64,000 nucleotides of DNA, from positions 1,000,001 through 1,064,000 of the forward strand of contig CALZFC010000029.1 of the NCBI GenBank assembly GCA_945643635.1, given 5' to 3'. Below are positions 55,186 through 64,000 of the stretch, one piece after another. The first letter of the stretch is position 1, and each line of letters opens with the position of its first letter. The position numbers and the translations under genes are program-made. The DNA comes from Allodiplogaster sudhausi (taxonomy: Eukaryota > Nematoda > Chromadorea > Rhabditida > Diplogasteridae). The notes below the pieces were generated by a model. That model saw only the letters and a list, made by a program, of their open reading frames with translations, was not told the DNA's origin and searched no databases.

Positions 55186-55855
55186 TCAAAGACGACGTTC
55201 GAGCGCGAACGCGCATCTGGCGATCAATTCGCCGTATGCATCTTGTCCGCAAGGACATTTCCATGCGCGGTGCTCCAGCTCTCTGATGTACTCCTCTTGC
55301 CCGCGGATGACGCCGTCCTTCCTCTCGAGTTCCTCTCGGAGATGGTCGATCGTGTCGATGAAGTCTTCAGTCGCGGCCCGCTCCACGTGATCCATCATTG
55401 TGTTTTTTGCTGCTTCTTTTGTCGCCGTTCGAAAGGGCATCTGGCGAGTAACCGTTCTGGCGGCATGCGCATCGGCATGCGACGTGCTCTACTTCCAGGA
55501 TGAAACGGGTGTTGTCTCCGAAGTGTTTCCTCTTTTTGCTTCTAGCTTTTCTCGGAGGAGGCGGCGGACTTCTGCCACCAGGTACTCGATCGTTTCCAAT
55601 TCGCTGTGGTCTTTGAGGGTCATCTTTGAAGGAGTCCTGAGCGAAGAAGCTCGTGAAGTCCACTTTTGCGCGGGGAGCGGTGTGCGAGTCGTGTGGTGTG
55701 AGGGGATGAGAGGTGAGTGGAGCTATCGAGTGCGGAGCATGGTGATGAAGAGAATGTGGCGAGCGGGCGAGAGATGGTGCCATGACAGAAATTAAAATCG
55801 CGGACCACTTCGCTATGGCCGAAGAATGACTGAAGGGCGGCCTTTTTCGTTTCAT
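55186..55855 (-). CDS. Unidentified minus-strand coding segment with coiled coil and Cys motif
   Basis: On the minus strand an ATG at 55,440 opens an 84-aa frame to 55,186: a charged helical, probably coiled-coil segment (EDFIDTIDHLREELERKDGV, then EEYIRELEHR) followed by WKCPCGQDAYGELIARCAFA. Upstream, overlapping frames contain a second C-rich patch (HVACRCACRQNGYSPDALSN) that parallels the first, and a basic Pro-rich region. The repeated Cys patch and mixed frames suggest a duplicated or frame-disrupted gene. I cannot assign a family. Confidence 0.35.
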
Positions 55856-56269
55856 CTTACACTACATTGCTAAACAGGGCCATGGTTATCAAGGAAGGCA
55901 AGGGTGAAGCTGCCATCTCTCAGCTCGTTTCGGCTGCTAGTGGCAGTCCTGTTTCTGGTGCTGGTTCTCCTGTAAAAAAGAAAGGAACGAGAGAGGGAAG
56001 AACTCAGAAAATGTTGGATTTTTTTCTGTCTGGAAAAGTAAAATTCCCATCATTCATACGAATCTGATAGGAAGACAAAGGGTACAGATACCTACATAAG
56101 TACTTTCAGAGATAATACATACTTTTTCCCACCTTTATAACCGGTATGTATCGGAATAAAAAAGTTTCATAACGGAATTCGGAGTTCGGAAGAGAAAAGA
56201 GGGCGTATGTATTATCTCTGAAAGCACTTACATATGTAGGATGATTAACGGTAATTCTTTCTTACCTGT
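55856..56269. other. Stretch with a short inverted repeat
   Basis: 56,100-56,125 (AGTACTTTCAGAGATAATACATAC) and 56,205-56,230 (the approximate reverse complement GTATTATCTCTGAAAGCACTT) form a roughly 130-bp MITE-like foldback. No gene is supported. Confidence 0.45.
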
Positions 56270-57200
56270 GAAGAAGGTAAAGAGTCCCCTCGAGATATCA
56301 GTGTATGCGACACTAGAGACTGAAGGGCCTGGTATATGCAGGCAAATGAGTTACTCTGTAAAATAAATGCATGATTCTTTATATCACTTTGTGGATTAAA
56401 AATAATGCATATCGGACAATGAAGCAGATTACTTGAGGAGAAAAGAACGCATGAAATACCAAAGGAGAGAGATAGAGAGAGACAGAGAGAGAGGGACAGA
56501 TAGAGACACATAGAGATATATAGAGTGAGAGAGAAGAGATAGAAAGGAGAGAGGGAGCAGAGAGAGAGAGGAGAGATCAGAAATAGAGAGAGATTGTTGC
56601 CTTTTTTGCAACAAAGAAATCTAAAAATTGAAATGCATGGGAGAAATCAATCGCGATATGAAAAAAGAAAATGCATATATATAATTCTTATCTCTGGATA
56701 TCCACAGATGTATGTATGCATATCATGTCGGAAAGTGAAACTAGAAACGTAAAAAGAACAATTTAAAACGAAATATAATTTGTGATAGGGTTGAGTGAAC
56801 AAGAGTGACGATGAAGTAATTCGGAGATCGGAATACGGATATCCAAGAAAGGGAAGAGTTCTAGAAAATAACTTGGAATGGATTGGGCGGATTGATAAAT
56901 GTTGAGATAGTAGAGAAAAGAGGAAAGGAAAGATAGAATGAGAGAGAGGGAGAGATAGAGAGATAGAGAGAAAGTGAGTGTGCGTGTGTGTGAGAGAGAG
57001 AGACAGTGAACGGAGAGAACAAATCGCAAGAGCGAGAGCAAAGAAGATAAGGCAGAGAAAAAGAGGAAAATTTCATTTCTCGACGCTGCATTGCCTGAGC
57101 GAAGGAGGTCATGACCGCGTTTCTTAGACGATAGCTTGGCTACTTTCAGCCTTGTGAAATAGAGAGAGAGAAAGAGAGAGAGAGAGAGAGGGGAGAGAGA
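56270..57200 (-). repeat. Dispersed repeat family R, copy 6
   Basis: It has the same orientation as the copies at 6,060 and 10,850, sharing GAAGGGCCTGGTATATGCAGGC near 56,322 and the GA-rich blocks 56,460-56,600 and 56,935-57,005. 57,200-58,809 contains a short GA run (57,160-57,215) and otherwise nothing I can support as a gene. Confidence 0.6.
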
Positions 57201-58809
57201 GCGAGAGGAAGAGAGTGCAGGAGAGCAAGATAGAAAGTGAGAGTAAATGGAACTGGGAAAGTAAAGGTGAAAGACAAAAATGAAACGATCTAGAGATGAA
57301 GAACGATGTGCAATTAAGCTAACAATAAGTAGAAAGGTGAAAAAAAGGAAAATAAAAAGGGATTTCAAAGGGAACAGAAATTATCTCAATACTATTCGAA
57401 AGTTCTCGTCAAGTAGATAATTGAAAGGATCATCAAATATTTCCTGACGAATTATTTTTGCCCGAAAACAAGACAAAAAAATCCACTTTAATAATCACTT
57501 TCACGATAAGTGCTAGAGCCAGTCGATGCTCCTTATGAATACTTCGTTCGTTCGATTGCTCAACGTTTGCATCTGCAAAAGTGTGAATTAAGAAATAAAG
57601 AACATTGTCAACTCCTTATTACTTTCAAAATTGCGATCTGTTAGTAATTTTGATTATCATTTCCGTTATCTACAAGACCAGAGCTTTCGAGCGGTATATG
57701 CTTCATTTCATAACTTCTTGGGGAAGTCTAGACCATTCTTTATGAGAATGAAGGCCAAAGTCACGAATGCTTATGTATGCACATAGATTCATGGATAAAA
57801 CTTGCCAATGATAAATGTGGGAAAATTCTGTCGTTCGTTTCCTTCATTTTATTGCCTTTTGCTTATATTATTCATTTCTATCTAAGCTTTTGTTACATTC
57901 TTCCCGAACACCTCATAACGCCCACGGCTTTTGGCCTTCTTCCAGCGGCGTTCGCTGGAAGGGCTCCGACACATTCTTCGCCTTTCACATTGCCTACATA
58001 TATTTAAGTATATCATTTTAATTAGCCAATTTTGCGGTAATGACCTTATAAAACGTCTTTATTCGAAAATAGCCAAAGGCGAGCGAAGAATTTTAGTTAT
58101 GACATGAGGGAAAGTGAAAGACAATTTGTAATGATTACCTAGAATTTGAGCAATGACTTTCATACCTCTTACCTGACAAGGTAGAGTTCAATTTAAGGGC
58201 ATAAATCATCCCCCAAAGAAAAAAATTCACTCAATCAACTAAAGGTGATTCGTCTAAAAGTGACCTGGAAAAGCAAGAGAAGAGAGAGAGAGAGAGAAGA
58301 GAGATCACATCGCGTGCTTCTTTTTCTTGGTCGTTGAAACAACTTCTTTTCCTTTGCGATCAATCAAGCAGAACTGTTTGTCTGTCGTCTGAGAAATGTG
58401 TGAATGTGTGATTTGGCCAAACAGATGAAGGGGCGAGAAGCCGAACTCTATTCCGGTGCTCGGTGGGAAGAAAGAAACAGTCGATTTGTTTTCTTTCCTT
58501 TTATTTTTAAAGCTCTTTTTTAAATGCTTGCATACATTGTTTTAGTGCTCTAACAATAAGTAACCCCCTCCGGACTGTCTTATTTCTTAAGCATGTAAAA
58601 GTAGGGGTTTGCTGTATATACATACATATGCTTTGTACCTGTCGTTCACAATTAGTGACTTGTGTGACCTCGAGTTTGCTCTGATACTAGGCCAATTTCA
58701 GTGCGAAAGTGCGTAATAGCAAAAGAAGAAAACGATTGATTTTTTAAACTAATGTAGTTTTAAATAACTATTTTGTTCCATATTTATCAAAACAATTTTT
58801 CCAGAACAA

Positions 58810-60807
58810 ATGAGAGAAGTGCTCGTTCCACTGCTGCTTCTTCTGTGTTGCGTTGACTGGCGTGTCCTTGGTAAGAAGAAGATTAATGCGGGCATCGGCT
58901 TCGAAAGTGACGGCATGGGCGCGAAATTCCTTCGTGAAAAGGAGAACATAACCATTCGAGGTACCGAATCGACTCCTTGCCATTTCGGGCTTAGAATCTA
59001 TCGATTTTTTTTGCTAGAATTTAACAAATGCTACTTTGGCAACTACAATTGCATTTTCATACGACAGGCATAGAAAAGTAAAAAAAAATTTTTTTTTAAA
59101 TATATATAAATAGACAAATATGTATGTAAAATGTGTAATGTGAATGTAGTAGTTAAAAATATTTAATAAATGACAGTAAGCCAATACATAGTAGTAAACT
59201 TTACAATGTAATACACACAAGTAAAGTAATATATAATACATGGGTGTAATGAGAAATTCAGGAAAGATGTTGTGCCGCCGGGAACCGGCGCGTGGCGTCA
59301 CAATAGATATGTACAACGTGCTCAGTAACTACATATTTTTTATCATTTTATCTTTTCTGTTTTACTTTCTTTTTTTTAAACAAAGAATACTCGTAATTAA
59401 AGGGGCCCGAAGCTCAACTTGAAAATTTTCCTGTTCATTATTGTTGCTTCTTTCTAAATCAGGCAAAAGAGCGCGAATTCAAGAATGAGTTGTTGTCGCC
59501 ATTAACTATGTTTATTTGCAAAAAATGTGCCTATCAGCTTTTCTAGAGATAATTTACCGTATTTTCTCCATAACTAGTACTACATCCTTTATTAGAGTCA
59601 CCCCAACACCCTCCAAAATCCCCCCCCCCCGGTTGATAATGACATCGAAAAATAGGAATCCTCACTCTATATATGTATGTAATAGAACCCCTCAATCGCA
59701 AGGGTGTTGAAAAATGGTACCGCCGTGAAAACTAATGGAGAAAATTCGGTAGATTCTTCTCGGATTTGTCTTTTTGTCAGCTCGCTCGAAATTGGCTTCA
59801 AACACGACAGATGCGGATGGCCGCTTCGCCATCATGGGCGGTAGTTTCTCCCTTGGCTGGGTCGCGAAATTGCATGTCCGTTTGCTATATTAATTAATTA
59901 ATCAATTAATTAATTCTTATTTAACAACATTATAAAGGAGGACGATCACCGAAACATAATTTATGCACGTTTGAATTGCCGCGCTTTCACCTGCCAGTAG
60001 GCGCACTCTCATTCTTGCATGCGATTTCGCCGGTCGCACAAACACGCTGCGTGAAAATAGTATGACAGTGCAAAATTTGGAGAGAAAAAATCTCACATCA
60101 TTTTCCGGTGGTCCTTTTCCTTTAAGCAAACAAAAACAAAACTTTTTTTCAAACAGTGCTTTTTACAAGTCTACTTCATTATAACTCACAACTGCAATGA
60201 CAAGAAACAAGTTAGAGAAATCGTTCTTTTATTGTCTTTAAAAAATTTTTTATACATATGTAGCGAAATAAATTATGGAACTAGATAATTTTCATTCATC
60301 AAATGATATTTTTTCACAATGAAGGCTTATTATTGGAAGGTCAAAATTGGAGATTGGAAAGGAAAGTTCACTGAATAATTAACATAGCATGAAAGGAACG
60401 GTTAACCGAATAACTTACATATAGTTTTTGCAAACGCAGATCAATATAAAAATTTGTTTAAAATTTAAATGCGGCATGTGTAAACCATTATTTTTAAATT
60501 GTTACAAAGTTACACGCACTAAAATTATTCCGCGACCAAATTTTTTTTACTGTAGGTGTTGGCCACTTACCATTTTCGCGACGTGCTTTCTAATCAGAGG
60601 AAGGGACAGATGTTTGAGAGCGCGTATTCAAAATGTCTTTGATCTACTACTGTAGAATCATTGCGTTACTTGATTCCTTAATTTTTTTAGAAATGCAAAA
60701 CGCCTCGTGTGGAGCCCGATCACTATCACTACGACAGAGGATTCGCAGATCATGTCTTTTCGTACGATTTTGACTTGTACCAGCCGACTTGTTGGAAAGC
60801 TCTCTAA
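58810..60807 (+). CDS. Transthyretin-like secreted protein (about 120 aa), three exons
   Basis: Exons 58,810-58,960, 59,781-59,875 and 60,691-60,807 join in phase. A signal peptide (MREVLVPLLLLLCCVDWRVLG) precedes KKKINAGIGFESDGMGAKFL, then LASNTTDADGRFAIMGG, the TDxxGxFxIxG block of nematode transthyretin-like proteins, then AKLHKCKTP, matching the family's HxC, and a C-terminal HYDRGFADHVFSYDFDLYQ. These proteins are small secreted beta-sandwich carriers or ligands expanded in nematodes. The first intron holds a TA-flanked MITE (59,555-59,751). It diverges from the family in its N-terminal strand, so the call is moderate. Confidence 0.6.
59555..59751. mobile_element. TA-flanked MITE in intron 1 of the transthyretin-like gene
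   Basis: Left end TACCGTATTTTCTCCATAAC, right end ACTAATGGAGAAAATTCGGTA, 197 bp. Same family as 50,953-51,256 and the end at 35,125. Confidence 0.65.
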
Positions 60808-61174
60808 GAACGTTCAAGACAAAATATCTTTTTTTTCATGGGTGGCAGCACATTTTCTTATTCGATTCTTCGATGTAACGTATGTATTTGTTTGGTATCT
60901 TTACTTACACCAGTAAAGGAATGTAAGAGTTAATTCTTTATAAAGACTACTAACAAGGAAATGATAAGATACAGATGTGACATTTAGAGAAGTGTTGTTC
61001 GTCTTGTACAAAATGTTGCTCAGAAGTGTACATACATACATCTGGGATTTTAATGTTAAAATATAATCGACTACGGCTAACAAATCATCCACGGAGTAGA
61101 ACACGTCTGACTATCCGTCTGACTATCCTTGATTCTCCCTATCTAATTTAATGTTGCTCTCTTCCTTTCCATCC

Positions 61175-61227
<53 letters not shown>

Positions 61228-61761
61228 CCTCTTTCTCTCTCGCTGTCTCTCTCTCCCCTCCCTCTATCTGACATTGCTATCTTGCAACCCTTCAGAGTTC
61301 CGATCAACGTTTTGCATAGTATTCATAAATGCATTTGGCAGCTACGCTGATTCTCATGAGCATATTAAGTTATAGTTCTTAATCGCCTCATCAACTCATT
61401 AGCCGAGATCATGAGGCAATTTTGGCGAAATCATCTCCATCTCTTGTACGAAATGCGCATTGACTTTGCACATGGCGAAACGAGATGTCAGTCAGAGCTG
61501 CATGTTTACTCCTAGCTGCGTTGCTCGTTTGTTGATAAGCGTCTCCATTAGCATTAAATGGGGATGGTTTCCATAAAGAAAACCTAACCTACTCTTCCAT
61601 TCTCAGTATAATCCATATATGTACTGTATTATTACTTAAGAGAATAGCTCTGGATATTGGAGGTCGTGAGAGTCTTTTGTTTCGTTTACTCCTCGATTTT
61701 TGACTATCTGATTGCGGAACAAAGTTTTTGCCATTTAGCCTTCTTCTTGCCACTCCGAGGC
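60808..61761. other. Gene-free stretch with a CT microsatellite and a dispersed repeat
   Basis: CT run 61,179-61,245. 61,393-61,495 resembles 63,404-63,500 (CATGAGGCAAT...CGTACGAAA.ACGC...GGTCAGT pattern). No gene is supported. Confidence 0.45.
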
Positions 61762-62933
61762 ATGGGCAAGTCGTGTTCGGGAGCACGCGAAAGTCGCCGA
61801 GATGTATTCGATCGCCTCGAAGCTGCTAAATTTAATCTCAAAGCTTCGACGCCGGCGCCAAAAAAGAAGTCAACAAAAGCACGGCCGGCCGCGCCTACGC
61901 CTCACTCCACGGAACCGCGAGAAACGACTATTGACTTTGTTGCCATATGCTAGTTCGTTCGATATATGAAGAACACCTTTATCTTCTAATCCTATTTTGG
62001 TTTTTTTTTTGCAAAACCCAATGCCCGAAAAATCACATAATCAACGATAGAAAATGCATTTCAGTTTTGTGATGGCTGTGGCGCTTCTATTCTTTGTGTT
62101 TGTGCTGCTGTACCCCGCCTTCTCTTTCGGTCTCGAGCTCCGTTTCACATCTACGCCAGTCGTCAAGACATACGGTATTTAAAACAAACAAAAAATCTCT
62201 CACTATATCGCTGATTCTCTATTCACTGTCTCACCCTTCCTCTCTGTATCACTCCTTTTCACACTCTTTTTCTCTCTTTAATTTGATATCTTTGTCAATT
62301 ATTTGCGTGAGCTCTTGTAGATCTCACTCGCTATCAGCTCGTTGCGAATACATCCGGAATTGAGCAGCTGCCCAACGACGAAATTAATTTCACATTTACG
62401 GTATTTTTAATGGCATTCTTAGTTTTATCTTTTTTTCTCTCTAATTGGACCACGTCCTTTTGTATACCCTGCTTATTATCATCATTTCAATCTCTAACAT
62501 CCATTTCAGGCATATTCATTAATAAATAACACTTACGAAAAGTTCAACGGCTATCGGACATTGACGGTCGAGGGACGCTCGCAACGCGTCGCTCATCTCG
62601 CTTGACGCGTCGCGTATTCATGACGAGCTGCCGGCACTTCATGGCAAAATCCGGCTCGCCGGATTCCAGACGTAAGTCGGCTTCATGATCTGCATCCCTC
62701 ATTTTCTTTCTTTCTATTTTACTCTCTTTTTCTCTTAATCCCTCTCCTCTCTCATTGTCAGCTACCGTCCCTGTCTCTCTCCCTCCGCCGCTTGCTCTCT
62801 CCACATTTCTCTCCGCCTCATCTTCTCTGCCGCCTATCACCATCCCATCTTCGGCGCGAGTTGTCCACATCAGCTGAATTTCACCCAAGACTACCGAGTC
62901 GAATACGCGGACGCGTTTATGCCATTCCATTAA
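61762..62933 (+). CDS. Unidentified single-pass membrane protein gene, five exons
   Basis: Exons 61,762-61,952, 62,065-62,174, 62,321-62,400, 62,510-62,671 and 62,762-62,933 have GT-AG borders. The N-terminus is cytosolic and Lys/Pro-rich (MGKSCSGARESRRDVFDRLE). The first splice creates one long TM segment (FVAICYFVMAVALLFFVFVL). The rest looks extracellular with N-glycosylation sites (NFT, NNT) and a Cys-containing end (YRPCLSPSAACSLHISL, then HQLNFTQDYRVEYADAFMPF). Within exon 4 the frame changes near 62,565-62,590, between VEGR and NASLISLDASRIH, so there is a real frameshift, a sequence error or an unseen tiny intron. I do not recognise the family. Confidence 0.5.
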
Positions 62934-64000
62934 TCACCTGTTAATGGATGCCTATCTTATTTATTACTGCCGTACACACAACATTTTTTCTTTGTTAAAC
63001 TATTTTTTTCATTTTATAATATTACTTACGTTTACAATTTGAATCCTGTCATTGTTTGAAGATAGTTTATCACGCGAATCTCTCCCTAACATAAATTTCG
63101 CTTAGTTTGATGGCCTTTTCTCCTCTGTTCTTTCTTCTTTTCTTTTCTTCAATGCCATCATGTATACGGTCATTCTCATGCATGTATAACGATCTACCTC
63201 TACTTTATTTTATGAACCAAGTTGCCGAATACCGTCTCCCCAGAAAAGTTTTCACTGAAAATGCTCCATATTTGGTAGCGTTGCTAATAAGTTCGCTCCT
63301 TTTAAACCTCTTCTTTTTCGCTATTTTACGCTTCATTTTTTTTCTTTCCAATTAGCGCTGCGCTGATTAATTTTTTAGAACGTTGCCCAAATTCGTTTCG
63401 TCACCTCGTTAGCATGGTGGTCATGAGGCAATCGTAGCGAATTATCCATCCCTCCTACGAAAAACGCTTTGAATTTGCATGGCGAGAAACAACGGTCAGT
63501 CTTACTTATACTTTATTTACGGCATCTGAGTGAGACGCGGGAGAAAAAATTAGCGATAATAGATATGCCAAAAAAATAATAATGAACAAAAGAAACAGTT
63601 AGAATTGCACAGGTAGCTCAGTTAGTATCACGAGACTGCACTAAATACTCGGTTGGAGGAGATAATTGATAGGCCATCAGCTATTTAATGCTATTTACGT
63701 AGCTCGCTTGTTGCTTTTACATGATAATAATAGAGCAGTGATAATGGCAAAGTTGAATATATAATCTTGATTGAAGACTTTTTAGCGAAAAGATCTCGAA
63801 CGAGAAATGTCCGAAACATCCCCGGTGAGCTTGGCTTCACAATTGCCCCATTTTTCTCTCGCTCTCTCGTTATCTTGCTTTCTCTCCCCGATTCTCTCAT
63901 TCTCTCAATTTAAATTTCTCCCTTTATCTCCTCCTTTCTCTCCAGCTCTCTTTCTCTCTCTATCTCTCTGTCTCTCTTTCTCTGTCTCGGTCTCATCTAC
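62934..64000. other. Right end of window, no supported gene
   Basis: 63,404-63,500 is a copy of the repeat at 61,393. A D-arm-like TAGCTCAGTTAGT lies at 63,614 without a T-arm. CT-rich sequence resumes from 63,850 to the end. Confidence 0.4.

Noticed and set aside
63611..63660. tRNA gene suggested by TAGCTCAGTTAGT
   Set aside because: There is no T-arm or B box downstream and no acceptor pairing, so it is at best a fragment.

Overview
The window looks like a nematode chromosome segment, most likely a rhabditid or diplogasterid type. The evidence is very short introns (about 45-70 nt) with T-rich TTTCAG acceptors, a Str/Srh-like 7TM chemoreceptor, a transthyretin-like secreted protein and an SLC17-like transporter. 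The segment is repeat-rich. Long GA/CT microsatellites dominate several kilobases, and most long reading frames there are low-complexity artefacts.

The centrepiece is a complete Polinton/Maverick DNA virus-like transposon at 11,293-26,794 (15,502 bp). It has near-identical 573-bp terminal inverted repeats (TIRs) and a 6-bp target duplication, TATGTG, on both sides. From left to right it carries: a small divergent two-exon gene on the minus strand; a protein-primed type B DNA polymerase in about 21 exons; the packaging ATPase; two Polinton-conserved small proteins; a retroviral-type integrase with a chromodomain; a small membrane protein; the penton-like minor capsid protein; a basic core/pVI-like protein; the double jelly-roll major capsid protein; a spliced gene whose product resembles an Argonaute PAZ domain; the adenain-like cysteine protease; a C2H2 zinc-finger protein; and a spliced Cys-rich protein. 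The virion genes are intronless and open. The polymerase is broken by two in-frame stops, one apparent frameshift and one lost splice acceptor.

Left flank (1-11.3 kb): an 832-bp satellite with a perfect 32-bp hairpin in each unit, copies of a GA-rich dispersed repeat family (called R here), a tRNA-Met-like repeat, a LINE 3' remnant, and a Tc1-like non-autonomous element entangled with a perfect 228-bp inverted repeat.

Right flank (26.8-64 kb): two more R copies in the opposite orientation; a chemoreceptor with a single nonsense codon in TM7 (minus strand, 30.3-32.1 kb); foldback elements at 33.5 and 34.3 kb; a second, degenerate DNA transposon of about 5.5 kb with 41-bp TIRs and two intron-containing genes (39.6-45.2 kb), lying next to exons of unidentified host genes; a chimeric ABCG/SLC17 exon fragment at 47.35 kb; a 12-exon SLC17-like transporter (49.0-52.3 kb) with a MITE in an intron; a transthyretin-like gene (58.8-60.8 kb); and an unidentified single-pass membrane protein gene (61.8-62.9 kb).

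The most promising candidate for something new is the PAZ-like accessory gene inside the Polinton. Its composition and intron resemble host genes, it sits between the capsid and protease genes, and a free PAZ-like protein could interfere with small-RNA silencing of the element.
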